Shown piece after piece: positions 16,364 to 24,907 of a stretch of DNA of 37,005 nt. The translations under genes were made by a program, and so were the position numbers. The notes under the pieces are model-generated. The model did not search any database. It had not been told where the DNA came from and worked only from the letters and a program-made list of their open reading frames with translations. Every line of letters starts with the position of its first letter. Position 1 is the stretch's first letter. The stretch is from an uncultured Bacteroidia bacterium (lineage in GTDB: Bacteria > Bacteroidota > Bacteroidia > Bacteroidales > UBA932), in contig CADBMD010000070.1 of the NCBI GenBank assembly GCA_902795735.1, positions 1 through 37,005 of the forward strand. The letters are read 5' to 3'.

Positions 16364-18433
16364 TTAGACGTTGAATTCGATGCGGCTGATGACATGGTCC
16401 TGGTAGCATTCGTCAAGTTCGACGAAATAGCCGCTCCATCCCCAGACCCTGACTATGAGCTGGCGATGTTTCTCCGGATGTGCCTTTGCATCAAGGAGTT
16501 CTTCCCGGCTTACGGTGTTCAGCTGGAGCTGGTGGCCTCCGAGGGTGATGAATGTCTTGACGAGCATTCCCAGCTTGCGGATGCTCTCTTCGTTGCGGAA
16601 CACGGTCTGGTCGAATTCCAGGGTCAGTGGTCCGCCGTTGATGACTCTCTGGAGATGAGGCTTGGAGAAAGACTTTATCACAGAGACCGGTCCTTGCTGC
16701 TTCATGAACAAGCTTGGAGAATAATTGGCCGGGATGTTCTCTTCGGCAGTCCGGCCGTCTGGTGTGGCGCCAAGGTCTTTCGCATGCCAGATGTAGTACA
16801 TGGCAGTACCCGTCCCGGCACGGTAGATTCCACCGCGCTCATTGACACGTCCTTCCAGGGCCTTGTCGAAAGAGTCGAGGAGGGCTGTCCCGATGGCGTC
16901 CGCCATGTCGTTGTCCTGTCCCATCTTCGGGGCTTCCTTCCGGAGCATGTCCTTAAGCTCGGGATCGTTCTTGAAATCATGTTCAAGGGCATCCATCAGC
17001 CTTTCGGCTGTGAAACGCTTCCCTTCAAAGAAGAAAGCCTTCAAAGCCGCAAGGGAATCGGCGGCTGTAGCCAGGCCGGTACCATGTATGCCGAAATTGT
17101 TGTATCTGCATCCCAGGGAGATGTCCCGGGCCTTCGCTATGGTACCGTCCATCAGCAAGGACATCATCGGGGATGGGATCATGTAGAGGTCCTTGTGACG
17201 GGAGCAGATCCTGTCGGCTTCCTTGAATATTTCGTTTTCGACGGCTTCGTAGAAGGACTCATAGTCCGGGCTGTCTTTCAGCTGCGGGAGGGCCTTTTTC
17301 ACGCAGGCCGCGAGTGACAGTCCGTCGATGTTGACGATGTCCATCGCCACTTTCGGAATTATGAATTCCCAGCATGCAGCGACCACATAGTCCCTGGCGT
17401 CTTCCTCCGAATAGCCTTTCCGTATGAGACCGGGGATCACCACGTCGTCATTGCTGTACTGGGGGAATCCTAGCCCAATCTTCGTCAGTCGTGAGCCTTC
17501 TTCGAACACCTCGTCGGGGGTCTTTGAATCGACCCTGATGTTGATCTTAGGATCGATGAGGCGGAGCTCGTAGCTGGCTTTCAGGCACATGCGCGAAAGT
17601 TCGTTGAAAAGGTAGTTCCCCTCGGCGTCACGGCCTCCGAGCACGATGCTCTGGCCGTTGTCGCCCTGCTGCATTCCCGGGTAGAAATCGCTGTCCTTGT
17701 TGCATGTCAGGAAAAACTCTTCGAGGAGGTCGAAAGCCTCATCCTCTGAAAGTATTCCATTGTCGATGTCATGCCTGAAATAGGGGTACATGTACTGGTC
17801 GAAACGCCCGAGGGTGTTGTGGTAATTGTCAGCTGCCCACAGGGCGAAATGCAGGGCCCTCAGGAGCTGCAGGGCTTCCCGGAACGATGTGGCTCCGTCG
17901 GTGCGGATCTTAGCCAGCACATCGGCGGTGTCGTCTTCACCCTCTTCCCGCGCCTTGGTCTCGTACCGGCCGATCAGGTCCTGCAGGGCATCGATGCATA
18001 CAAGGACGGATTCCAGGAACAGCCGGCCTTGTCCATCGACATCGCCCTTTGCCAGCCTGGCTTCGACTTCTTTCTTCCTTGCCCCGAGGCCGAGCCGTAT
18101 GGTGGTCTCGTAGTCCGGGCTAATGTTGCTGACGGTTCCTCTTTCATGGATGTAATGGGAGGTCTTGACCTTTTCCCACTCGCTGTCAGTAAATATGAAA
18201 GGTACGTCCTTGACAGTCCTCGTGAAGACTATCTTCTCACCTGGGAGGATGACCGGTTCCTGGCACCTCATCATCTCCTTGAAGACGATGGCGCTGCGCA
18301 TCTGGTCTGGAACGCCTTTTTTTTCGAACCTTCCGTTAAGGTTTGCAATGCCGGTTTCGGCTGCGGTCTTCACGAAAGCATGGTGTTTCTTGTCCAGGAG
18401 ATATTGTCTCAGTGACTCCAATCTTTCGATCAT
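16364..18433 (-). CDS. Glycyl radical enzyme of unassigned specificity (PFL-like family, C-x-E active site)
   Basis: The protein has 689 residues. The glycyl radical loop near the C-terminus is VRVWGWSGYF (radical Gly at about 665), with Trp where most members have Tyr. The thiyl-radical loop reads VAACWEFIIP, giving Cys354 and Glu356. The C-x-E arrangement is that of eliminating enzymes such as diol, choline and hydroxyproline lyases/dehydratases. Pyruvate formate-lyase instead has two adjacent Cys. The Trp between Cys and Glu differs from the GCVE seen in the characterised dehydratases I recall. No microcompartment-targeting extension is seen. The start overlaps the activase stop as ATGA. 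Co-transcription with a sugar symporter and an arabinofuranosidase suggests a sugar- or polyol-derived substrate under anaerobic conditions. This is inference. Confidence 0.88.
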   Translation of the reverse strand: MIERLESLRQYLLDKKHHAFVKTAAETGIANLNGRFEKKGVPDQMRSAIVFKEMMRCQEPVILPGEKIVFTRTVKDVPFIFTDSEWEKVKTSHYIHERGTVSNISPDYETTIRLGLGARKKEVEARLAKGDVDGQGRLFLESVLVCIDALQDLIGRYETKAREEGEDDTADVLAKIRTDGATSFREALQLLRALHFALWAADNYHNTLGRFDQYMYPYFRHDIDNGILSEDEAFDLLEEFFLTCNKDSDFYPGMQQGDNGQSIVLGGRDAEGNYLFNELSRMCLKASYELRLIDPKINIRVDSKTPDEVFEEGSRLTKIGLGFPQYSNDDVVIPGLIRKGYSEEDARDYVVAACWEFIIPKVAMDIVNIDGLSLAACVKKALPQLKDSPDYESFYEAVENEIFKEADRICSRHKDLYMIPSPMMSLLMDGTIAKARDISLGCRYNNFGIHGTGLATAADSLAALKAFFFEGKRFTAERLMDALEHDFKNDPELKDMLRKEAPKMGQDNDMADAIGTALLDSFDKALEGRVNERGGIYRAGTGTAMYYIWHAKDLGATPDGRTAEENIPANYSPSLFMKQQGPVSVIKSFSKPHLQRVINGGPLTLEFDQTVFRNEESIRKLGMLVKTFITLGGHQLQLNTVSREELLDAKAHPEKHRQLIVRVWGWSGYFVELDECYQDHVISRIEFNV

Positions 18434-19188
18434 AGTATCATCGTTTTTATGTTTCTTCTTTCAAACGGGCTTATGTCCAGCCTGGGAGAGGCCTCCGTGT
18501 CGAAGCCGGGGTCATATTCTCGGAAGACCATAGGGTATTTGGCGCCAGCGGTCTTGTGATAGGGGAGCAACTCTACCCTTTGGAGGGAAGGGATTCCTTC
18601 GAGAAGGGCCGCCGTTGCTTCGAGGTTGGCCTCGTCGTCATTGACTCCGGGAATCAGCGGGATCCTGATTATGAAGGGTTTGCCTGAGGATGCCAAAGTC
18701 TCGAAGTTTCTTAATATTAATGCGTTGCTTACTCCGGTCCATTTCCTGTGACGGTCCTTATCAATCATTTTGAGGTCCATCATCACAAGGTCTAGGTGGC
18801 CCAGGACCTCCCGGAAGACTTCTTTGCGGGCGAATCCGCTGGTCTCAATGGCAGTGTGGATCCTGCCATCCAGCAGTTCCAGGACGGAGACCAGGAAACC
18901 GGATTGCGAGAGGGGTTCGCCTCCCGTGAAGGTCACACCGCCGCCGTTCATCCTGAATATTCCTTCATTCCTCAGCAGCTTGGCACTCAAGGCCTCCGGA
19001 GAATATTCCTCGCCACAGACGCTCCTCTCACCGCGTTTAACCATTTCTTCCGGTTCGAAGGATTGGCCTTCGGGATTGTGGCACCAGGTGCAACGCAAGG
19101 GGCAGCCTTTCAGGAACACGGTAGTGCGTATTCCCGGGCCGTCATGGATGGCGAATTCTTCGATGCTGAATATTATTCCGGAGGTCAT
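18430..19188 (-). CDS. Glycyl-radical enzyme activating protein (radical SAM)
   Basis: The 252-residue protein has the activase signature GPGIRTTVFLKGCPLRC followed by TWC, i.e. Cys29-x3-Cys33-x2-Cys36 for the SAM-binding [4Fe-4S] cluster, then GGGVTFTGGEPLSQ for SAM binding. It abstracts hydrogen from the Gly of the enzyme encoded next to it. Its length is that of PflA, and between the radical-SAM cluster and the GGEP motif only one further Cys (in RSVCGEEYS) is present. The two-cluster ferredoxin insertion of most dehydratase-type activases is therefore missing. It is the first gene of the operon and overlaps the glycyl radical enzyme gene by four bases. Confidence 0.92.
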   Translation of the reverse strand: MTSGIIFSIEEFAIHDGPGIRTTVFLKGCPLRCTWCHNPEGQSFEPEEMVKRGERSVCGEEYSPEALSAKLLRNEGIFRMNGGGVTFTGGEPLSQSGFLVSVLELLDGRIHTAIETSGFARKEVFREVLGHLDLVMMDLKMIDKDRHRKWTGVSNALILRNFETLASSGKPFIIRIPLIPGVNDDEANLEATAALLEGIPSLQRVELLPYHKTAGAKYPMVFREYDPGFDTEASPRLDISPFERRNIKTMIL

Positions 19189-19203
19189 GTGACGTGGTTC
19201 TTA

Positions 19204-19211
19204 CAAAGATA
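19204..19211 (-). promoter_or_regulatory. Candidate -7 element (TATCTTTG) for the activase/glycyl radical enzyme operon
   Basis: On the minus strand TATCTTTG matches TAnnTTTG and lies 15 bases before the ATG at 19188, which would give a leader of about nine bases. I see no clear TTTG -33 box. The intergenic space of 76 bp also serves the divergent GH127 gene. Confidence 0.45.
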
Positions 19212-19235
19212 ATTCATTTTTACGTTTTTTTTAGG

Positions 19236-19243
19236 TATCTTTC
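19236..19243 (+). promoter_or_regulatory. Weak candidate -7 element (TATCTTTC) for the GH127 gene
   Basis: TATCTTTC differs from TAnnTTTG only in the last base and lies 21 bases before the ATG at 19265. A T-rich run (19217-19232) precedes it, without a clear -33 box. It is back to back with the minus-strand element at 19204-19211, so one regulator bound between them could control both arabinoside transcripts. Confidence 0.3.
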
Positions 19244-19264
19244 ACCAATAAAAGCCACACTGCG

Positions 19265-21130
19265 ATGAAAACTTTACGCTTTTTTTCTTTAGTCCTTTCA
19301 GCAATCCTGATCCTTTCCGGATGCTCCGGCAAGAAGGCCTCTTCGATGAAGAAGATCACGCCTGTTTCTTTCTCAGAGGTAGTCATCAACGATTCTTTCT
19401 GGTCGCCAAGGCTCAAGAGCCACAAGGACGTCACACTCGATGTCTGCATCGACCAGATCGAGAACCAGACCGGCAGGATCCGCAATTTCGAGAACGCTGC
19501 AAAGGGTGAAGGAGAGCATTCAGGAATATTCTTCGATGACTCTGATGTGTACAAGGCCCTGGAAGGCATGGCATATTCCCTCCAGAACAATCCGGACCCC
19601 GTCCTGGAGGCGAAGTGCGACGAGTGGATAGACAAGTTTGCGGCCGCACAGCAGGAAGACGGCTACATCAACACCTTCTACACCCTGACCGGACTTGAGA
19701 ACCGCTGGGACAACATGGACAAGCACGAGATGTACTGTGCGGGGCACATGATCGAGGCTGGCGTGGCTTACTACAATGTTACCGGGAAGCGTAAGCTACT
19801 GGATGTCTGCATCCGTATGGCCGACCACATGATGACGGTCTTCGGACCTGGTAAGCGTCACTGGGTCCCCGGACATGAAGAGATCGAACTTGCCCTCGTC
19901 AAGCTGTACCAGACGACGGGCGAGAAGAAATACCTGGATTTCGCCAACTGGCTCCTCGAGGAGAGAGGACATGGCTATGGCTCTTATGGAAAACTGATCG
20001 ACAGGCCTTGGCCGGCCCACTACTATCAGGACGAAGTCCCTGTCAGAGATATGAGCGAGATTTCAGGACATGCCGTCCGTTCGATGTATCTTTATTGTGG
20101 CATGGCCGATGTGGCAGCCTACACAGGCGACCAGGGTTACATCGATGCCCTGAACCGCCTTTGGGACGATGTTGTCCTGAGGAACATGTACATTACGGGA
20201 GGCATCGGGCAGAGTGCCAGCAACGAAGGCTTCTCAGAGGATTATGACCTCCCGAACCTGACTGCTTACTGCGAGACCTGTGCTTCAGTCGGCATGGTCC
20301 TGTGGAACTGGAGGATGAACCAGTTCACGGGAGACTCGAAGTATGCCGATGTGATGGAAAGGTCGATGTACAACGGAGCCCTTGCAGGAATATCCCTGAA
20401 GGGAGACAGGTTCTTCTATGTCAATCCGCTCGAATCGCTTGGCGGTCACCACAGGCAGGCCTGGTACGGCTGTGCCTGCTGTCCGAGCCAGATCTGCCGC
20501 TTCCTTCCTTCAATCGGAAACTACATCTACGGAGTTTCAGACGAAGCAGTCTGGGTCAACCTCTACATTGGAGACAAGGCTGATGTCAAGGTTGGCAGGA
20601 AGACCCTCACTCTTGCCCAGGAAACAAATTACCCCTGGGAAGGTGCCGTGACTCTGAAGGTCGGAGCAAAGAGTCCTGTGAAAACGCAGCTCCGCCTGCG
20701 TATCCCGGGCTGGTGCAAGGACTACAGCCTCAAAGTGAACGGGGAGACATGCGAGGCTCCTGTCGAGAAGGGTTATGCCGTGATTGATGGCAGATGGAAG
20801 GACGGCGATGTCGTGGAGATCAATTTCGACATGCCGGTCGAGGTGGTCGCAGCCGACCCTCGCGTCAAGGAGGACGTGGGCAAACGTGCTGTCCAGCGTG
20901 GGCCCATCGTCTACTGCATCGAAGAAGCCGACAACAAGGAAGGCTTCGATGACCTCAGGATTTCCGAAGATGCAACTTTTGACACGGCTTTCGAATCTGG
21001 CAAGCTTAATGGCATAGTGAGCATCGCTGCCCATGTCGGAGACAGGACACTCAATTATATTCCCTACTATTCATGGGACAACCGCGAAGCAGGGAAGATG
21101 AAGGTCTGGGTTCCGCTGGACACTTTTTAA
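19265..21130 (+). CDS. GH127 (DUF1680) beta-L-arabinofuranosidase, lipoprotein
   Basis: The protein has 621 residues with a lipoprotein signal (ILILSGC, lipidated Cys20). The alpha/alpha-barrel contains the family segments DSFWSPRL, GIFFDDSDVYKALEG, QQEDGYINTFY, ELYC-like HEMYCAGHMIEAGVAYY and GHAVRSMYLYCGMADV. Zinc and catalytic residues are visible: AYCETC (Glu337, Cys339) and GCACCPSQ (Cys405, Cys406). They match the Glu/Cys/Cys/Cys site described for the bifidobacterial enzyme HypBA1, whose nucleophile is a Cys. It should remove beta-linked L-arabinofuranose at the cell surface or in the periplasm. It is divergent from the operon holding the alpha-acting GH51 enzyme and a sugar importer, so the two loci together can attack both anomers of arabinofuranose. 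Confidence 0.92.
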   Translation: MKTLRFFSLVLSAILILSGCSGKKASSMKKITPVSFSEVVINDSFWSPRLKSHKDVTLDVCIDQIENQTGRIRNFENAAKGEGEHSGIFFDDSDVYKALEGMAYSLQNNPDPVLEAKCDEWIDKFAAAQQEDGYINTFYTLTGLENRWDNMDKHEMYCAGHMIEAGVAYYNVTGKRKLLDVCIRMADHMMTVFGPGKRHWVPGHEEIELALVKLYQTTGEKKYLDFANWLLEERGHGYGSYGKLIDRPWPAHYYQDEVPVRDMSEISGHAVRSMYLYCGMADVAAYTGDQGYIDALNRLWDDVVLRNMYITGGIGQSASNEGFSEDYDLPNLTAYCETCASVGMVLWNWRMNQFTGDSKYADVMERSMYNGALAGISLKGDRFFYVNPLESLGGHHRQAWYGCACCPSQICRFLPSIGNYIYGVSDEAVWVNLYIGDKADVKVGRKTLTLAQETNYPWEGAVTLKVGAKSPVKTQLRLRIPGWCKDYSLKVNGETCEAPVEKGYAVIDGRWKDGDVVEINFDMPVEVVAADPRVKEDVGKRAVQRGPIVYCIEEADNKEGFDDLRISEDATFDTAFESGKLNGIVSIAAHVGDRTLNYIPYYSWDNREAGKMKVWVPLDTF

Positions 21131-21175
21131 TGTCTTTTACTCATTCTTTTAAGTAAAGCTCAAGGACAAATTCGT

Positions 21176-21183
21176 TATATTTG
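21176..21183 (+). promoter_or_regulatory. Candidate -7 element (TATATTTG) upstream of hppA
   Basis: TATATTTG fits TAnnTTTG and lies 72 bases before the hppA ATG. Predicted transcription start is near 21190, immediately before the hairpin at 21191-21218. No TTTG is found at the -33 distance, only a TTTT. Confidence 0.45.
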
Positions 21184-21190
21184 TCCCTCG

Positions 21191-21218
21191 AAATGAGGTT
21201 GCCCCGACCTCATTTTTT
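21191..21218 (+). terminator. Hairpin plus T-tract between GH127 and hppA (terminator or leader attenuator)
   Basis: AAATGAGGT (21191-21199) pairs perfectly with ACCTCATTT (21207-21215) around a 7-base loop (TGCCCCG), and three more T follow. As a terminator it would end the GH127 transcript. Because the best hppA promoter element lies just upstream, the hairpin may also form the very 5' end of the hppA mRNA. Confidence 0.6.
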
Positions 21219-21254
21219 GACCTGAATATCGTAAATCGTTAAAGCTAAAAGCTT

Positions 21255-23447
21255 ATGAATCATCTGTTCTACTTAGTTCCGGCCGCATCGGTCCTGGCTT
21301 TGTTTTTTGCTTGGCTCTTCTATCGTCAGATGAAGAAGGAAAGCGAGGGTACCCCCACCATGAAGGAGATTGCACAATATGTCCGTGAAGGTGCCATGGC
21401 TTACCTCAAGCAGCAGTATAAAGTCGTCGGGATCGTCTTCATCGTGCTGGCGCTTTTGTTTGCCTTCATGGCTTATGCCCTCCATGTACAGAACGGCTGG
21501 GTGCCGTTTGCATTCCTTACAGGAGGATTTTTCTCTGCCCTGGCAGGTTACATCGGCATGAGGACTGCTACTTATGCCTCGGCCAGGACTGCAAATGCAG
21601 TCAGCAAGTCCCTCAATTCAGGTCTTAAGCTTGCGTTCCGTTCAGGAGCCGTCATGGGACTTACTGTCGTCGGCCTCGGCCTTCTGGATATCTCGATCTG
21701 GTGGCTGATCCTCAATGCTTGCGTCGGGGAGCCTGACATGTCCCAGAAACTTGTCGTAATCACTACCACCATGCTTACCTTCGGCATGGGTGCTTCCACC
21801 CAGGCTCTGTTCGCAAGGGTCGGTGGAGGTATCTACACCAAGGCCGCTGACGTGGGTGCCGACATCGTGGGCAAGGTCGAACAGGATATTCCCGAAGATG
21901 ACCCCAGGAATCCTGCTACCATTGCAGACAACGTGGGTGACAATGTCGGTGATGTCGCAGGTATGGGAGCCGACCTTTATGAGTCATATTGCGGATCCAT
22001 CCTCGCCACCATGGCACTCGGTGCTTCTGCTTTCTTCAGCGCTGGAGTCGAAAGCCAGATGAGGGCGATTCTTGCTCCGATGATGATCGCTGCAATCGGC
22101 GTTGTTCTCTCAATCATAGGAATATATGCAGTCCGCACCAAGGAAGGTGCCGGCCTGATGCAGCTTCTCAAATCCCTCAGTGTAGGAACCAACCTGTCGG
22201 CATGCCTGATAGCAGTCGTTACTTTCGGAGTTTTCTACATGCTCGGATTCTCCAACTGGTGGCAGCTTAGCCTGTCCGTCATCTCCGGACTTCTCGCCGG
22301 GGTGATCATCGGCAAGGCTACCGAATACTACACTTCTCACTCCTACAAGCCTACGCAGAAACTGGCTGAGAGTTCAAAGACAGGTCCTGCTACAGTGATC
22401 ATCAATGGTATCGGCCTCGGAATGATCTCGACATGCATTCCGGTTGTGACCATCGTCGTCGCGATCCTGCTTTCCTATCTCTTTGCGACAGGATTTTCAT
22501 TCGATCCTTCACTGATCAGCTTCGGCCTGTATGGAATCAGCATCGCTGCTGTCGGAATGCTTTCCACACTTGGAATCACCCTGGCGACAGATGCTTATGG
22601 TCCTATCGCTGACAATGCCGGTGGAAATGCCCAGATGAGCGAGCTTGATCCGGAAGTCCGTCACAGGACAGATACCCTCGATGCCCTTGGCAACACTACT
22701 GCTGCAACAGGTAAAGGCTTTGCCATCGGTTCTGCTGCACTTACCGCACTAGCCCTCCTTGCTTCCTACATCGAAGAGATCAAGATCGGCCTGAGCCATG
22801 TCGGTACTACTGCTCTCACCATCGGCGACCGGGTGGTTGAAGTTGCAAAGGCAACCATTCCGGACCTTGTCCAGTACTATCAGGTCAACCTTATGAATCC
22901 CCGCGTGCTTGCCGGTGTATTCGTCGGAGCCATGATGGCCTTCCTGTTCTGTGGAATGACCATGAATGCAGTCGGACGTGCAGCTGAGAAGATGGTCGTT
23001 GAGGTCCGTCGCCAGTTCCGTGAGATCGCCGGCATCCTCGAAGGCAAGCAGCGTCCCGACTACAAGCGTTGTGTCGAGATCTCCACGAAGGCTGCCCAGC
23101 ACGAAATGATAACTCCTGCCTTGACTGCCATCATCGTCCCTATCCTCGTTGGTTTGATCCTCGGAGAGGCTGGTGTGATGGGCCTTCTGATCGGCGGCCT
23201 TGGTGCAGGATTCATCCTTGCTATCTTCCTTGCCAATTCCGGCGGTGCCTGGGATAACGCTAAGAAGTATGTTGAAGATGGTCATTTCGGTGGGAAGAAT
23301 TCAACCAATCACCATGCTACTGTTGTGGGTGACACGGTCGGTGATCCTTTCAAGGACACATCAGGTCCTTCCCTCAACATCCTCATCAAGTTGATGAGCA
23401 TGGTCTCAATCGTCATGGCGGGATTGATTGTCATGATACACGGATAA
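21255..23447 (+). CDS. hppA: Membrane-bound ion-translocating pyrophosphatase
   Basis: The 730-residue, 15- to 16-helix protein has the catalytic signature [18 protein letters not shown], then [16 protein letters not shown], and near the C-terminus [12 protein letters not shown] and [15 protein letters not shown]. It hydrolyses pyrophosphate and pumps H+ and/or Na+ across the cytoplasmic membrane. The segment [14 protein letters not shown] has Ala where K+-independent enzymes have Lys, so it should be the K+-stimulated type. Whether it moves Na+ or H+ is not decided here. The gene follows a candidate promoter and a leader hairpin and is followed 18 bases later by a LacI-type regulator, an unusual partner. 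Confidence 0.95.
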   Translation: MNHLFYLVPAASVLALFFAWLFYRQMKKESEGTPTMKEIAQYVREGAMAYLKQQYKVVGIVFIVLALLFAFMAYALHVQNGWVPFAFLTGGFFSALAGYIGMRTATYASARTANAVSKSLNSGLKLAFRSGAVMGLTVVGLGLLDISIWWLILNACVGEPDMSQKLVVITTTMLTFGMGASTQALFARVGGGIYTKAADVGADIVGKVEQDIPEDDPRNPATIADNVGDNVGDVAGMGADLYESYCGSILATMALGASAFFSAGVESQMRAILAPMMIAAIGVVLSIIGIYAVRTKEGAGLMQLLKSLSVGTNLSACLIAVVTFGVFYMLGFSNWWQLSLSVISGLLAGVIIGKATEYYTSHSYKPTQKLAESSKTGPATVIINGIGLGMISTCIPVVTIVVAILLSYLFATGFSFDPSLISFGLYGISIAAVGMLSTLGITLATDAYGPIADNAGGNAQMSELDPEVRHRTDTLDALGNTTAATGKGFAIGSAALTALALLASYIEEIKIGLSHVGTTALTIGDRVVEVAKATIPDLVQYYQVNLMNPRVLAGVFVGAMMAFLFCGMTMNAVGRAAEKMVVEVRRQFREIAGILEGKQRPDYKRCVEISTKAAQHEMITPALTAIIVPILVGLILGEAGVMGLLIGGLGAGFILAIFLANSGGAWDNAKKYVEDGHFGGKNSTNHHATVVGDTVGDPFKDTSGPSLNILIKLMSMVSIVMAGLIVMIHG

Positions 23448-23465
23448 AACGAAACTTAATATAGA

Positions 23466-24527
23466 ATGGGAGTCATCAAAAAAGTCACAATCAGGGATGT
23501 GGCAAGGGAAGCCGGGGTTTCAGTGACCCTGGTCTCCTTTGTCATGAATGCCAAGATGGGGAAGGACGGACGTCTTGACTGTCCTGTCAACCCTGTTACG
23601 GCGGAGCGGGTGCTCCAGGTTGCCAAAAGGCTTGGATACCGCAGGAACAATGCTGCTGCTTCCTTGAGGAGCGGACGGTCCAATTCAATCGGTGTGATCG
23701 TTTCGGACATAGCCAATCCTTTTTTCGCTGAGATTTGCCGTCATCTTGAGAAGATAGCCTTCGAAGATGGCTACACGGTGATCTTTTCTTCATCGGAGGA
23801 GAATCCCCAGAAACTCATCCGCCTTGTCGACACAATGGTAGGTTACAATGTTGAAGGGTTGATCATGGCTCCTTGCCTTGGTGCAGAGACCGCCCTCGCC
23901 CGCGTTTCCAGCGTTGGTATTCCTACCGTTTTGATCGACAGGGATTTCCCTGGAGATGAATTCGGCAGGGTGCTCGTTGACAATGTAGATGCCGGCAAGG
24001 TAGCGGCCCGTTACCTTATCCATCAAGGTTTCGGCAAGATTGAGATGATTTCCTACAAGATGGGCGTCACCAGTCTTGTCGACAGGGAGGATGGCTATTC
24101 CAAGGCAATGGAGGAAGCCGGACTCAAGGATGACATCAAGATCCACAAGATCTCTTATGAGGCTGATGCTGCGAAGAAGGAGATCATAGAAATCTTCCGT
24201 GATGCCGCCAAGCGTGGCGTTGAGGCTTTCATACTTCCGACAAAGAAGATCGCCATGTACGGGTTCAATGCCATGAATGTGCTCGGACTCAACATGCCCA
24301 AGGACTTCTCGTTCGTCTGCTTCGATGAAAGCGACCTCTATGTCCTCAACAAGCCGGCCGTGCCTCATATCCTGCAGCCTCTTTCCGAGATTGCAGACAA
24401 GTCCTATGAACTTCTCCAGAAGATGATGTCCGGCAAGGCGTCTGACGAGGAGAAGACGGTTGCGCTGAAGTCCAAGCTCGTGCTTGGCAGCCGCTTCGGC
24501 GCCGAACCCACCGAAGCCAGCTTCTAG
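23466..24527 (+). CDS. LacI-family transcriptional regulator
   Basis: The protein has 353 residues. The N-terminal helix-turn-helix is VTIRDVAREAGVSVTLVSFVMN, and the hinge segment is TAERVLQVAKRLGYRRNNAAASL. About ten extra residues (KMGKDGRLDCP) lie between the two compared with a typical LacI. The sugar-binding periplasmic-binding-protein-like part begins SIGVIVSDIANPFFAEI and runs to the end. It should repress or activate carbohydrate genes in response to a sugar ligand. It lies only 18 bases after hppA and ends at a good terminator, so it is probably co-transcribed with hppA. Its targets could include the arabinoside genes upstream, but I did not find a convincing operator. Confidence 0.88.
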   Translation: MGVIKKVTIRDVAREAGVSVTLVSFVMNAKMGKDGRLDCPVNPVTAERVLQVAKRLGYRRNNAAASLRSGRSNSIGVIVSDIANPFFAEICRHLEKIAFEDGYTVIFSSSEENPQKLIRLVDTMVGYNVEGLIMAPCLGAETALARVSSVGIPTVLIDRDFPGDEFGRVLVDNVDAGKVAARYLIHQGFGKIEMISYKMGVTSLVDREDGYSKAMEEAGLKDDIKIHKISYEADAAKKEIIEIFRDAAKRGVEAFILPTKKIAMYGFNAMNVLGLNMPKDFSFVCFDESDLYVLNKPAVPHILQPLSEIADKSYELLQKMMSGKASDEEKTVALKSKLVLGSRFGAEPTEASF

Positions 24528-24552
24528 TCAGGTATCGGAGCCTTCAAATCAT

Positions 24553-24602
24553 AAGCATTCATGCCCCTTCGAACGGTATGGATGCTTATTTTTTATTCTT
24601 TT
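24553..24602 (+). terminator. Strong intrinsic terminator after the LacI-type gene
   Basis: AAGCATTCATGCC (24553-24565) pairs with GGTATGGATGCTT (24575-24587) over 13 positions with two G-T pairs and a 9-base loop. ATTTTTTATTCTTTT follows. It ends the hppA-lacI transcript 25 bases after the stop codon. Confidence 0.88.
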
Positions 24603-24642
24603 AACATTTCACACCAATTCAACCTCACATCCCCATTATTAC

Positions 24643-24755
24643 TCCGAACTCCCCAGTCACGATTCCGCCGAATATCTGCCGGCACAGTTCCGCACCGAAC
24701 TACAAAGTCACGATTTCGCCGAATATCGTCCCGCACAGTTCCGCGCCGAACTCCA
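24643..24755 (-). repeat. Intergenic repeat family B, about 51-bp period, locus 1
   Basis: Units at 24670-24720 and 24721-24755, and a decayed one before 24669, share the palindromic core AGTTCCGCxCCGAACT and the phrases GTCACGATT and GAATAT. The full unit is 51 bases long. Reverse-complemented, the unit matches those at 31141-31190 and 31385-31437. The region lies downstream of the LacI terminator and has no supported gene. Confidence 0.75.
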
Positions 24756-24757
24756 CG

Positions 24758-24838
24758 GCCACGTTTTCGGGGTGTTTGCGTGGCTGAACCAGGCGTTTCA
24801 GGCTTTGCAGCCACGAATTCGGCCACTTATCGTGACTG
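24758..24838 (-). repeat. Intergenic repeat family A (hairpin CCACG...CGTGG), locus 1
   Basis: Two hairpins lie here: GCCACG (24759-24764) with CGTGGC (24779-24784), and CAGCCACGA (24808-24816) with TCGTGACTG (24830-24838, one mismatch). They resemble the two hairpins at 31005-31088 in reverse orientation. The remainder of the 380-bp gap, 24839-24907, shows nothing I recognise. Confidence 0.65.
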
Positions 24839-24907
24839 GAATAAGCATTTCAGGATATGCTCAAGGGAGGGCTGCCATGGACGGGACTTTGGACAGGGGC
24901 GGAGTGG

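Noticed and set aside
16345..16416. Longer start for the sugar symporter
   Set aside because: The extra 24 residues are polar, low-complexity and overlap the glycyl radical enzyme gene. The family start is at 16344.
21176..21254. Riboswitch upstream of hppA
   Set aside because: The leader of about 65 bases contains only one simple hairpin and no conserved multi-stem core that I can recognise.
24643..24838. Possible CRISPR array or short protein gene in the repeat region
   Set aside because: Repeats are adjacent with no unique spacers, are palindromic, and no cas gene is in the window. The open frames crossing it merely translate the repeats.
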